In this document: positions 12,016-22,828 of the stretch, one piece after another
How the letters are laid out: each line of letters starts with the position of its first letter
Position numbering within the stretch: the stretch's first letter is position 1
Source of the DNA: Limonium bicolor
Lineage: Eukaryota > Streptophyta > Magnoliopsida > Caryophyllales > Plumbaginaceae
NCBI GenBank assembly: GCA_023374045.1
Contig: CM041776.1
Span: 38,942,171 to 39,006,170 of the forward strand
Direction of reading: 5' to 3'
DNA: 64,000 nucleotides
The notes under the pieces: generated by a model
The model's database searches: none
What the model was told of the DNA's origin: nothing
Seen by the model: only the letters and a program-made list of their open reading frames with translations
Program-made: the position numbers and the translations under genes

Positions 12016-12937
12016 CTAGATGAAAATTTAAAAACATATTACACAGTCATATAGAAGGATGGAAATAAATTGAGCTCCAGATCAGACGACAAAATGGAGC
12101 TTCATACTTGCAACTTTTAAGCAGAAATTTCATCTCATTTGTCATTAAACTTGACAGAAGTTCAAGCGAGTCAGATGTGTGTGAGTAGAGAGTGGTGTTG
12201 TGGAACTTATCAAACAAAAAATAATGACGAAAGAAGATACACAGCAGCTGCACATGAGATTTTGAGATGCCAAATGGAAAACTCATTACACGACGCATTT
12301 TGGAAGGATAAACTTGATAACATAAGCAGATAAGAAGACCCAAAAGAGAAAATGAGGAGAGCAAGAAGAGAAAAAAAGACAACAAAACCTCCGCTATGTT
12401 TAAACTTGGAAAGTGCAAGATAAAAACACAGTTTCCTAATTACAAATTCCTTTCCCCAAAGATCTTGAGATCATAATTTCTAAACAAGGACATAAAATGA
12501 CCCATTAATAATCAATCCTGGTCCACAACAAATTTAAATATTGGCTGTATCGTAATAGAGCCCAAAATCCAAGATAGTCTAAACCTTAAATAAAAACACA
12601 ATATCTTGTCACTCTGTACGTTATCACTGATCAATATTTCAATTGAGAGTGACACCAAATTATGAGCCACCAACGGACGAACAAGTGACTTGATTTTAAA
12701 AGTGTGGGGCACACCAACTTCACTTGTTTCACAGGGCACTACAAGATGCCAGGATGATCTCGTAGCCTTGCCCGTCACAAGCTTTTTGCAGAACAAATAA
12801 AGGAAATTTAAGAGATGACCTCAGTACAACCCAAAGAATAACCTTATACATGCTAACACAAAATGATGTTCTAAGATGCACCTGGGGAGAATAGGCCAAT
12901 GACTGGGGTGACATATGTCTCATATTCATTTACGAAG
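12016..12937 (-). other. HEATR6 intron 13 flank
   Basis: Intron sequence between exon 14 and the nested LTR element. Open frames on both strands (for example 12047-12418 and 12512-12796) show no family resemblance. Confidence 0.5.
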
Positions 12938-13119
12938 TGTAGTTACGCCTCTAGCCCCTATAGATAGGATGTTTGGTCAAATTTATGTTAGGAGACGTCA
13001 GTTTGTGGAACATTTATGCTTTAGTTAGTTGTTAAGCTTTAAGGGCATTAACGTAATTCAATTAGTTTCCATTTGTGTTGTTCAGCTTCCGACCAGCTTA
13101 TTGGTTGGCTACAACTAGT
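12938..13119 (+). repeat. 5' LTR of the old Ty3 element, left part
   Basis: Aligns with the 3' LTR from 23855 on: TCTAGCCCCTA, GATAGGAT.TTTGGTCAA, CATTTATGCTTT and TTAGTTGTTAAGC occur in both. It ends at an ACAACTAGT that is repeated at 16043-16051 across the insertion. Confidence 0.7.
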
Positions 13120-13500
13120 GATTATTTATTCATTAACCAGCAATTAGTAGGTAACCTCTAAAACAATTGTCTTAAAATATATGTTTTTAATTAGGTGTCT
13201 ATCAAACGGTTAGGTTTTTATTTGTTTGGGGATTGTTTAAGAAGAAATTGGATCCCACTCTCAACACCAAAATGTTAGTGGTAAAATCAGTTCAACCTAG
13301 GCTAACACCCTACGCCAGCACTTGAGGGCTAAGGTTTTGGTTTTCCAATATGCGTGTGGGACAGCTTTTAAAAGACAAATGAGACAAACATTTATGTGCT
13401 TCAATCACTTGGAAGACGACCTAGTCCATGGGTTTCAAGGAATCCCATAGAGGTTTTCACTATATACGAGCTAGTATTACAAGCCCAACCGAATTACAAT

Positions 13501-13522
13501 AGAGAGAGAGAGAGAGAGAGAA
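13501..13522 (+). repeat. (AG)n microsatellite
   Basis: An uninterrupted AG dinucleotide run of about 22 bases. Confidence 0.9.
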
Positions 13523-13912
13523 GAGCTCAATAGGTGATTAAGATTGTTTTTATATCGAAGGATGAAGGGTTATTATAGTCTCCTTGCATTGTAAGTTGGG
13601 GCGGAGCTAGAAACTTTTAACAAGGGGGGACAGAATTTTTCTAATAATATTAATTAATATTATAAAATTAATTTTAACTTCTCAAATTAATATAAATTTT
13701 ATAATATTTATAATCGTATTTTATAAATTAATATTAGATATTAAATTAAATTTAAAAATTGAAATATATATTATATATAAAGACATTTTTTTTACCCTTT
13801 TATTACAAGTTTTTAAAAAGTTGTGGACTAAAATTTTATGCTAATGCCAACAATATAGAACAACAGTTCTAAACTAATAGCTTCTTCTAAAAACTTCTTT
13901 AAATAATTATTT

Positions 13913-14659
13913 GGAAAAATTATATTACCCACCCATGAGGTATTGCCCACCCATGAGGTATTGGGGAATTACAATGCCCACCCATGAGTTTAGAAAATTA
14001 CAATGTCCACCCATGAGCTTTAGAAAATTACAATGCTCACCCATGAGCTTTAGAAAACTACAATGCTCACCCATGAGCTTTAGAAAATTACAATATCCAC
14101 CCATGAGATATTAAGAAATTATAGTGCCCACCCATGAGTTTTAGAAAATTACAATGTCCACCCATCTGCTTATCAAAAAGAGGTGAAACCGAATATGTAA
14201 AGTAATGATTACCTTAAGAAACAACTTAGACAATGGTAAAAAAAATTAAAAAAAACCCTAAATTAATGTTATATGACCATTTAGAAGTCAAATAAATGAA
14301 AGATGCCTAAAAATAACAAAATAAAGAAATAAAACTAAATAAAATGAGGTGAACATATATGTATTCCTTGTAATTTTTGCATGTTTTTTCTTCATTTCAT
14401 CACTCTAATGTTGCATGGTGTAAATTAGTTTTTCTTATTGCTTTACATAGTTGAATTGATTAATCAATGTAAATTTTATTTAGATCTTTGATTTTCACCT
14501 CATTTTGATAAGTACATGGGTGGGCACTGTAATTTTCTAAAACTCATGGGTGGGCATTATAATTTCTTAGTATCATGGATGGGCAATGTAATTTTTTAAA
14601 ACTCATCAGTAGGCATTGTAATTCCCCAACACCTCATGGGAGGGCAATGTAATTTTTCC
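13913..14659. mobile_element. Fold-back MULE-type MITE with tandem-repeat arms, 747 bp
   Basis: The element starts GGAAAAATTATATT and ends AATGTAATTTTTCC. It is flanked by a perfect 9-bp duplication TAATTATTT (13904-13912 and 14660-14668). The left arm holds about nine copies of a roughly 30-bp unit containing CACCCATGAG; the right arm holds about five inverted copies (CATGGGTGGGC type). The innermost arm sequence (CTTATCAAAA.GAGGTGAAA) is also inverted. Nine-bp duplications and fold-back arms fit a non-autonomous Mutator-like element. Translated frames in the arms are artefacts of the repeats. Confidence 0.85.
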
Positions 14660-14985
14660 TAATTATTTTGAGTAATTCTAATATTAACTTAATTTGCAAA
14701 TTTTGTAATATAAAGCTGAAAACACATGTAGTATGGATAGAAGGGCACATAATTACTAACACTAACATAATAATCAGTTTACTTAAGACTATATTGCTAA
14801 AATAAAAATATTAAGAGTTTTCTTACCAAATATAGATTAGAAATGATTTTTATAATATAAATCCAAAACAAATATTACATATTTACAGAAACAAAATTGA
14901 CAATAAATAGTATTATGGTGATATTATGGAAATACTTTACAAAATGTTAAGGGGCGGCCAAATATTGTCTATTATGTTGTTCTTA

Positions 14986-15010
14986 CCCCCCCCCCCCCCC
15001 CCCCCCCCCC
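14986..15010 (+). repeat. Homopolymer run of 25 C
   Basis: Pure C-run directly before a CCGCCCC motif that may be the end of the GGGGCGGAGC element beginning near 13600. Confidence 0.7.
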
Positions 15011-15394
15011 TCCCTCACCGCCCCTAATTGTACAGCCAGCGCTTGTTATCTACAATCCCCACTTCCCTCAAAAGACGAATAGGTAGGCATGTGTTGTACA
15101 CTTGTACTTGTCACTTTGAGCCGCACCTTAAGACCTCTAGACGTTCAACTACGTGCGCTCCATATAGGCTATTGTCTCCCAGCTGGGGCACAACCTGGCG
15201 CACTAGAAGCGCAGCCAGTCGGTGGGGGCCTATCGCTTTTTTGTTTGAGGAACAAAAAGCTCATGGCGATCTCCGTACAATTTTCAACAGCTACCTACTA
15301 CCTAAGGATGCGCTGGCCAATGGGAGAACATAGCAGCTCTACACTTGTCGACTACCTTTTGCACTTGGCCAGCAGGCTTTGATTGTGGGGATGA

Positions 15395-15840
15395 TCTTAG
15401 AATCTTCCAATATTAGTCGAGCAAGGTCACATTTGTTGGAGGGGTGAACGAAACAAGCCTTATAAGAGTGCAAACACTTATTCATGATAGACGCGTTTTG
15501 AGTGGTGTACTTAGTTAACCCGCATAAACAAAACCGAGACGCTTCGGTCAAAACATACAATATCTACTAGCAACTTGAAACTGAATTGTTACACATTGTA
15601 TCAAAGTTGGTGGTCATATTGGTGTGTCAGCAGCCAGCGAGGGAGCGGGGCTCACTCCATCGGGGGTGAGTGGTGTGCCATGTACGGCTCCCACATCGAT
15701 TGAGGGGGCGAATGAAGCACGTCTTATAAGGCTGTGGTAGACGCATTTTGGGTGGTGTACCTGGTTGACCCTTAAAAACAAAATTGTGAGTCTTCAATCA
15801 AAGCAGTTTGCAAAACTTCCCATGTGACAAGCTCCTGACA
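15395..15840 (+). repeat. Two diverged LTR-like fragments
   Basis: A block with CTTATAAG, AGACGCGTTTTG.GTGGTGTAC, GTTAACCC and AACAAAAC at about 15430-15560 recurs, diverged, at 15708-15815 (AGACGCATTTTGGGTGGTGTAC). This motif order is familiar from plant LTR sequences. No coding part is attached. Confidence 0.5.
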
Positions 15841-16042
15841 CACCCTGCACTGGGAGCAATATTTCCCTTCACACTTGCAACTAGAACTTGAGTGCCTAGA
15901 GTAAGTGGTCGGCATGTCTGCACTTGCAGCTGGGAAAAACCCATGTTATTAATAAATTGGTATTTACACCCTAAGGGTCGATACCATTTGGGCTTCCATC
16001 TATGCTTCTCTCTCTTCTAGTATATGTGTTACTTTTCTCTTT

Positions 16043-16194
16043 ACAACTAGTTGTTGGTTAGCAATCAATTATGTTTGTAAGTTGCTTACGTCTATATGCC
16101 AAGACTACAAGGACTCAATGAGAGTGTGTGAATAAGATTGGCCCTCTTACGAGTGAGATTTGGAAGGAACCTACTCTAGCGAAGGACCCATACA
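16043..16194 (+). repeat. 5' LTR of the old Ty3 element, right part
   Basis: Resumes the match to the 3' LTR: the blocks around 16075-16190 (GTGTGTGAA, CTCTTACGAGTG and GAAGGA.C) correspond to 24060-24155. Confidence 0.65.
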
Positions 16195-16196
16195 CG

Positions 16197-16205
16197 TTGG
16201 TATCA
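16197..16205 (+). other. Primer-binding-site remnant (tRNA-Met type)
   Basis: TTGGTATCA directly after the 5' LTR matches the start of the usual plant primer-binding site complementary to initiator tRNA-Met. The rest has drifted. Confidence 0.55.
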
Positions 16206-16379
16206 AACAACAGTCTAGGGCAAATTGTCAATGGGGGATACATGAGGTGGAAGTAAGGAGAGAGTTGGGGATTTAGAAAAAGATCTAGTTGTGACAAATT
16301 TCCAGATAGCGGCAAAGCGGAAAGATCACCAACTATCATTGTAACATTATTGAATATCAACCGCAAAAAGTGCCATTTC

Positions 16380-17222
16380 TACCAACCAAGTTGGAACACT
16401 TGGTCATTTGATTTCAGCCTAAGGTGTGGAAGCTGATACATCAAAAGTCAGATGTATGCTGGCTTGGCCAGTGTCATTTCTGTCAAGGAACTTCGAGCCT
16501 TCTTAGGCCTTGCTATTATAAGATGTCTGTCCGGAACTATGGGTTGATTGATGCACAATTTACTACACTATTAAAGAAAGAATACATTCCAATGGGACTC
16601 TACAATTCAGGGGGTGTTTGATGCATTGAAATTTGCACTTTCTTCATCTCCAGTGCCTGCATTACCAAAGTTTACTGTATTTTCGAGGTAGAAACAGATG
16701 CATCTGGTAAGGAAATGGGTGTTGTTCAGAAGCAGTGAGGGCGCCCCATTGCCTTCCTTAGTCAGGCTTTATCTCCTACGGCCCAACTCAAGTCAGTTTA
16801 TAAAACAGAACTTAAGACAGTGGTCTTTGTAGTACAAATTAAGGCATTATTGGATAGCACTCTATTATCATAACTGACCAAAGAGTTTGACATTGTTTAC
16901 AAATCAGGGAGGGAGAACCAGGTGCTGATGTTCAATCTCGAGTAGAATTGCCTGCTAATCTGTCCCCGGTGCCCACGAGTAGTTAGAAGGATGGGGAAAA
17001 TTGATGAAGCAGTTACCTGGAATGATAAATTAAGGAAAAACCATGTAGGATTTACTAGGGGATCCTAATCTGGTACCCATAGTGTTGGAGGAATTTCACA
17101 GTACTCCAGTGGGTGGTCATTCAGCTTTTCTTCAACTTTCAGAGACAGGTAGTGGAGGTTTATTGGCAAGGAATGAGGAAAACAGTGAAGGATTTTGTTG
17201 CTTAGTGTGATACATGTGAAAG
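16380..17222 (+). pseudogene. Old Ty3 pol remnant, RT end to integrase zinc finger
   Basis: Fragments in changing frames read as the RT/RNase H junction (a V.ELRAFLGL block near 16480), RNase H (TDASG near 16690, followed by GRPIAFLSQALSP) and the integrase N-terminal region ending at a CDTC-like motif (17207-17218). Gag, protease and most of RT are missing. The frame is broken by many stops and is then cut by the younger element. Confidence 0.65.
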
Positions 17223-17583
17223 TGATAGGGGCCCAATATCGGGCCCAATTTCTAAGGAGAAAGAATGGAGAGTATATGCTAGAAAAGAATGTAATGGCAC
17301 GTGAGTTGCAGGAGGGGGAAGTAGCAGTTGAGTGATGTCGTTTTGTTATCTTGGGAGAAAGGAAACCTAGGGATCTGTCCTAGGAGAGTGTCATATAAAT
17401 AAGTAATAGGAGTACTGTAGAGGACATGCGTGGTTTTCCATACTGAACGTAATGGAAGGCGGCTCCTGCGTTGAGGGCAGTGCCGATTTTGGCTGGAGGA
17501 GGGGTGTTTAATTCCCCCCTCGATTTTGGTGTCTTCTTCCCTGAATTCCCTTCTCGTCTATCTCCTCACGTCTAACTCTATCA
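17223..17583 (+). repeat. 5' LTR of the chromovirus
   Basis: 361 bp, TG...CA termini, followed by TTGGTGCGGTGAGCG, where a primer-binding site beginning TGG is expected. The donor tRNA was not identified. Confidence 0.9.
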
Positions 17584-17604
17584 TTGGTGCGGTGAGCGTG
17601 GACA

Positions 17605-18935
17605 ATGACGAGGATAGACGCTAGAGTAGACGCATTGGAGAAATTGGTGGAGAGCCTGGGGGAGCAGTTAGGGGAGATGCGTTCCGACCATCGGAGAGGA
17701 GAAGCAGCGGTAAGAGAAGAGTTGCAGCGACAAAACCAGGCGGTGGAGCGGATGATTACCAACCAGAACCTGTCGATGGACGGGCACATGGCTAGACTAG
17801 AAAGACTGGTGGCTGGACTCACCTTGGGAAGGACAGTGGGTGTGACAGGCACCATTGGGGGTTCCGGCGATGTTTCTCAAGGTCAGACGGCGGGACCTAA
17901 TTCCGACACAACCGGGGAGCATGATAACCGGTTTGTTCTCGTAACACCAACCCCCCGATCTCGCAGACCCACAGATCCAGACGAAGAAGACGGACTTATC
18001 CCGGCAAAGAAAGTCGAGCTCCCAAGCTTCTACGGAGTCGAACCGTTTTCATGGATTGTTCGTGCCGAACAATATTTTTCTATCAGGAGAACGACGGACA
18101 CTATGCGGGTTCAATGGGCTCTAGTTTGTATGGATGGCGCCACCCTCCACTGGAGCAATTGTTCGGAAGGAACGCCCTCGGATTACTTGGGAGGAGTTCA
18201 AATCTGAGCTGGTGCAGAGGTATGGAGATGGGATGGCGGCTAACCCCTTTGAAGCTTTGTCCACGGTTCGCCAGTGGTTCACCGTCGACGAGTTCATCGC
18301 TCGTTCAGCGTTCACGCCGGGGCTCACTCCAGCCCAGAGTCTGGGCTACTTCCTTGGGGGACTGCGTGAAGAAATCCGGGTAAGAATCCGTTCCCAAGAT
18401 GTCACTGATTTATAGAGTGTCGAATCTTGCCATGGAAATCGAACGGGAGTTGGAAGTGACTGGGGTGTTGAAACCAGTATACGATGACACCAGTATGGCG
18501 GAACAGACTTACTGTTTTGGATTAGGGATGCGACCACGGCTATTCCATCGGTCCAGTTCAAACCAGGCCACACCAACCATGCCTCTACCTACCGGGTCCA
18601 CCAGGCGGTAGCAGGCCCCCAACCCAATTCCTTCGACCCACCTAAAGCTTGACCTACCCACCTTCCAACCCGACTGAAAATGAAAACCGCTCTACCCAAT
18701 CTACCTCTCGCTCTCCATTGGGGGCAAGTTCTTCAACCCAACCACAGCGCAACCACAACATAGCAAATCCCACGTCCTCAATCAACCCCACCGTCTCCGT
18801 CAATCCTCTGTGTCCTTCCAACAACCTAATATCGCCCGACCAGACCTTCTACCTCGCAAACCTTTGCGGACCTCCGCGCACGAGGTCTATGCTACCGCTG
18901 CAAACAGCCATACACCCAGGGTCATCAGTGTGCGA
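17605..18935 (+). pseudogene. Chromovirus gag region, frameshifted
   Basis: The start at 17605 opens a coiled-coil-like N-terminus (VDALEKLVESL, then a glutamine/arginine-rich helix). The retrotransposon gag core follows: a VELPSFYG.EPF.W..RAEQYF block near 18015-18080 and GATLHW near 18140. The frame shifts near 18150-18180 (core continues as ITWEEFKSELVQRYGDG) and again near 18405-18415 (continues as LAMEIERELEV). After a Ser/Pro/Asn-rich linker, a CCHC-type zinc knuckle (CYRC...GHQC) lies at about 18890-18931 in yet another frame. The ancestral gene was probably fused in frame with pol. Confidence 0.8.
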
Positions 18936-19015
18936 GCAGGGGGCTGAGAGCCATAATTCTGGAGGACGACGAAAGCCCCGAAGGAGAGTTAGCGCCGGCG
19001 ATTGTCGAACAGGAG

Positions 19016-20902
19016 GTGGAAGAAGTGGGGGATGATACAGCCAGTCCTCAGCTCAACGTGATGGATTTACCATTAACCTCGGCAGAAGGATTCAACCAGC
19101 CTCAGACATTAAAGCTCTGGGGACAGTTATGGGGGCAGGAGGTGATAATCATGGTGGACAGTGGCGCGAGTCACAATTTCATAGCTATGAGAATCGTGGA
19201 TAACTTTCAGCTCGATTGGCAGGAAACGGAGCCATATGCTGTGCGCCTGGGAGATGGAACCCGCATGACAGCTAGCGGGGTTTGTCGTAACTTACAGGTC
19301 GGTGTTGGGGATACAACTCTCCACATCGACTGTTTTCGCTTTCCCCTTAGGGGAGTTGACATTATTTTGGGAGTGGCTTGGCTGAAAACTCTGGGAGACA
19401 TAGTAGCCAATTGGGAGAAGATGTTTATTCGTTTCAACCAGGGGCAAGGAGATTTGTTTGCTGGGGGACCCATCCCTTGCCGCATGCCAGCCGGACCTCG
19501 AACCATCCACCAACTCCAGGACGCGGACTGCATGGCCTTGGTCTGGGCAGTTTCCGAACCCAGTGACATTCGGCTGTTGCAGAAAGAGGAGTTGTCTGCT
19601 CATCAGCAAGCAGAACTACAGGCCCTCCTTGAAACCCACAGAGAGACATTTCAGCCGCCGGGGGGATTGCCACCGGAAAGACCGATGAATCACCACATTC
19701 CGCTTCAACCAGGAACAGCCGCTGTAAATGTCCGTCCTTATCGATATGGCCATAACCAGAAAGATGAGATTGAGAAGCTGGTCACAGAAATGCTGGCTGC
19801 AGGAATCATTCAACCAAGCATCAGCCCCTTTTCCAGCCCAGTCCTTCTTGTTAAAAAGAAAGATGGTAGTTGGCGTTTCTGCGTGGATTATTGGGCTCTG
19901 AACAAAGCCACAGTCCCGGATAAGTATCCAATTCCAGTTATACAAGAGCTTTTGGATGAGCGCCACGGCGCGCGATTCTTTTCTAAGATAGACCTCCGTT
20001 CGGGGTACCATCAAATCCGGGTGGCGAAGTCGGATGTGCACAAAACAGCTTTCAGAACACACACGGGGCATTACGAATTCCTTGTAATGCCGTTCAGGCT
20101 CACGAACGCGCCAGCAACATTTCAGTCCACCATGAATGATGTCTTTCGTCCCCATCTCAGACGGTTTGTTCTCGTTTTCTTCGATGATATTCTGGTTTAT
20201 AGCACTAACTGGAATGATCATCTGCAGCACCTATCCACTGTTTTCAACATTCTGCATGCCAACCAATTTGTAGCGAACAGAAAGAAATGTAGCTTCGCAC
20301 AGCAGGAAGTAGAATACCTGGGGCATATTGTGTCAGCAGAAGGAGTGGCGATGGACCCGTCTAAAGTCGCTTGTATTCTGGATTGGCCTACGCCACATTC
20401 GGTTCGGGCAGTTCGCGGGTTCTTGGGCCTCACGGGCTACTACCGGCGGTTCATTAAAGGATATGGCGTTATTGCCAAACCCCTAACAGACCTTCTACGG
20501 AAAGAAGCGGGGCCCAAATTCACATGGACACCAGAGGCGCAACTAGCTTTTGAAAAGCTATCACTGGCGGTTACCACAGCTCCTGTACTTGCACTACCCG
20601 ATTTTACAAAGGAGTTCGTGTTGGAGTGCGACGCCTCTGGAGTGGGATTGGGTGCAGTTCTGATGCAAAGTGGCCGGCCTTTGGCCTATTTCAGCAAGGC
20701 TTTGTCCGGGCGAAACCTCACAAAGTCCACATACGAAAAAGAGATGATGGCAGTGGCTATGGCAATCCTCCATTGGAGACCATATCTGTTGGGACGCCAT
20801 TTCAGGGTCTGTTCGGACCATAACAGCTTGCGTCATTTGCTCCAGCAGCCCATCACCACTCCCGCCCAGCAGCATTGGCTGGCTAAGATTATGGGCTATT
20901 GA
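19016..20902 (+). pseudogene. Chromovirus pol part 1: protease, reverse transcriptase, RNase H
   Basis: 628 codons. The aspartic protease motif is at about residue 48 ([11 protein letters not shown]). RT follows: [27 protein letters not shown], then the catalytic FFDDILVYS with the two Asp at about 390-391. RNase H starts with [12 protein letters not shown] near 539, followed by YEKEMMA and SDHNSLRHL. The upstream boundary at 19016 is only the first Met of the frame; coding similarity reaches back into the knuckle region. One extra base near 20897-20900 puts a stop after MGY, and the coding sense continues in the next frame as DFSIEYKPGK.NGAADSLSR. All catalytic residues I looked for are present. 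Confidence 0.9.
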
Positions 20903-22438
20903 TTTTTCCATCGAATACAAACCAGGGAAAACCAACGGAGCAGCTGATTCTCTGTCGCGCAGAGGGGCCGAAGGAGAACTCATGGCAATAACAATCCCCT
21001 TCTGGAAAGATGCAGATCACATCAGAAGGGAAGTGAATCAAGATGACCGATGTAAGAAGATAATCGAAGATCAGCAGCAGAACCCGGCATCCCATTTTAA
21101 TTACCAGCTGGTGGACGGCAGGCTATTTTTCAAGGGGAGGGTCGTGTTACCAACTGCTTCAACATGGATCCCGCTGCTGCTGCAGGAGTTTCACTCCACA
21201 CCCACCGGCGGACACTCTGGAGCTTATAGAACATACAGAAGGCTAGCCTCCAGTTTCTTCTGGCCGGGCATGTTGAAAACGGTGCAGAAATATCTAGCGG
21301 AATGTCTTGTTTGCCAGCAGAGTAAAAGTGAAACACTGGCCCCCGCGGGGTTGCTACAACCTCTTCCCATACCTGATGCAATATGGTCTGATATATCCCT
21401 GGACTTCATTTCAGGGTTGCCCCGTTCGAATGGACTGGACTGTATTTTGGTGGTGGTGGACCGATTAAGTAAGTATGCACACTTCCTTGGCCTGCGGCAT
21501 CCCTTCACAGCCAAAAAAGTGGCGGGGCTGTTTGCAAGAGAGATAGTTCGCTTACACGGGGTTCCGAAATCAATTCTCAGTGATCGTGACCCACTCTTTC
21601 TCAGCAACTTTTGGAGAGAATTTTTTTCAGGCACAGGGCACCATGCTTCGTATGAGCAGCGCCTATCACCCCCAAACCGACGGACAGACCGAGGTGGTGA
21701 ACCGCTGCCTGGAAACCTACCTCCGCTGCTTTGCGTCGGAGCAGCCTAAGACCTGGAGCAAGTGGCTGCACTGGGCTGAATTTTGGTACAATACCAATTT
21801 TCACGTTTCTGCCAACACCACCCCGTTTGAAACAGTCTATGGCAGACCACCTCCTTCCATAGTTCAATTCTTGCCGGGTGAATTCCAAGTAGCTGCAGTC
21901 GCAGAAACATTCCTGGATCGCACAGCCATGTTGCGTCAGCTTAAATTTCACCTCCAGCGTGCCCAACAGCGCATGAAAGCTACAGCAAATGCTCACCGCC
22001 GCCACCTCGAGTTTCAGCCCGGAGAGATGGTCCTTTTAAAGCTTCGTCCATACCGCCAATCATCCACCGCCAAACGCCACAATCACATGCTGTCCTTCAA
22101 GTACTACGGTCCCTATCAGGTGTTGGAGCGGGTAGGAGCGGTGGCATACAGATTAGACCTGCCTCCAGGCTCCCGCATTCACCCCGTTTTCCATATCTCT
22201 CAGCTGAAACCAGTCCGGGGCGACCACACAGCTCGACCAGACTTGCCTCCCCACCTGGATAGTGATGAGCCAGAATTTGAGCCCCTCGACATTGTTGCTG
22301 TTCGCCAACGCATACGTGCGGAAGACCCCTGCCACCAGCTTCTGGTCCAGTGGAGGAACAAGCCGACAGAGTAAGCAACATGGATCAGCTGCGCAGACTT
22401 CAGGGCCCAATATCCTTACTCCAGCCTTGTGGACAAGG
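20900..22438 (+). pseudogene. Chromovirus pol part 2: integrase and chromodomain-like tail
   Basis: Follows pol part 1 in a shifted frame. The integrase HHCC finger spans about 21189-21320 (H..GGHSG, then CLVCQQSK). The DDE core has Asp at WSDISLDF, Asp at LSDRDPLF and Glu in the HPQTDGQTEVVNR block. The frame shifts once more at a T-run (21617-21623). The C-terminal part has a YGPYQV...VAYRLDLP GPY/F-type motif and HPVFHISQLKP. The tail (DIVAVRQRI, HQLLVQWRNKPTE) is chromodomain-like. A TAA at 22372-22374 interrupts it exactly where related elements read E-E-A-T-W; ATW continues after the stop, toward the 3' LTR. Confidence 0.85.
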
Positions 22439-22447
22439 CTTGTCCTG

Positions 22448-22460
22448 ATGGGGGTGGGGA
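22448..22460 (+). other. Polypurine tract of the chromovirus
   Basis: ATGGGGGTGGGGA immediately before the 3' LTR start TGATAGGGG; position and composition fit the plus-strand primer of LTR elements. Confidence 0.8.
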
Positions 22461-22823
22461 TGATAGGGGCCCAATATCGGGCCCAATTTCTAAGGAGAAA
22501 GAATGGAGAGTATATGCTAGGAAAAAGAATGTAATGGCACGTGAGTTGCAGGAGGGGGAAGTAGCAGTTGAGTGATGTCGTTTTGTTATCTTGGGAGAAA
22601 GGAAACCTAGGGATCTGTCCTAGGAGAGTGTCATATAAATAAGTAATAGGAGTACTGTAGAGGACATGCGTGGTTTTCCATACTGAACGTAATAGAAGGC
22701 GGCTCCTGTGTTGAGGGCAGTGCCGATTTTGGCTGGAGGAGGGGTGTTTAATTCCCCCCTCAATTTTGGTGTCTCCTTCCCTGAATTCCCTTCTCGTTTA
22801 TCTCCTCACGTCTAACTCTATCA
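22461..22823 (+). repeat. 3' LTR of the chromovirus
   Basis: 363 bp, nearly identical to 17223-17583. The 2-base length difference lies in the GCTAG(G)AAAA(A)G stretch near 22517. Confidence 0.9.
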
Positions 22824-22828
22824 GAAAG

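Larger units (their letters stand above)
13120..16042. mobile_element. 2.9 kb insertion into the LTR with 9-bp target duplication
   Basis: ACAACTAGT occurs at 13111-13119 and again at 16043-16051, exactly where the alignment to the 3' LTR breaks and resumes. A 9-bp duplication is typical of Mutator-like insertions, but I see no clear terminal inverted repeat. The inserted block is composite: a GA microsatellite, an element-like GGGGCGGAGC...CCGCCCC segment (about 13600-15025), a fold-back element and two LTR-like fragments. Confidence 0.55.
17223..22823 (+). mobile_element. Reina-like Ty3 chromovirus, complete length 5.6 kb, recently inserted
   Basis: Two LTRs (17223-17583, 361 bp; 22461-22823, 363 bp) start TGATAGGGGCCC and end CTCTATCA. 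A perfect 5-bp duplication GAAAG flanks the element (17218-17222 and 22824-22828). By hand count the LTRs differ at five transitions and one 2-base indel, about 1.4%, implying a young insertion. The internal region encodes Gag with a CCHC knuckle, protease, RT, RNase H, integrase, a GPY/F-type motif and a chromodomain-like tail. Short LTRs and 5.6 kb length suit the Reina clade, but the clade is inferred. Frameshifts and one stop make this copy non-autonomous as read. It split the old element's integrase zinc-finger region. Confidence 0.9.

Noticed and set aside
13911..14114. Frame with repeated PPMSFRKLQ peptide
   Set aside because: Translation of the roughly 30-bp repeats in the arm of the fold-back element.
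17584..17600. Assignment of the chromovirus primer-binding site to a specific tRNA
   Set aside because: TGGTGCGGTGAGCG starts with the expected TGG but I could not match it to a tRNA by eye.
19616..20230. 204-codon minus-strand frame opposite the reverse transcriptase
   Set aside because: Antisense shadow of conserved pol coding sequence; no independent support.
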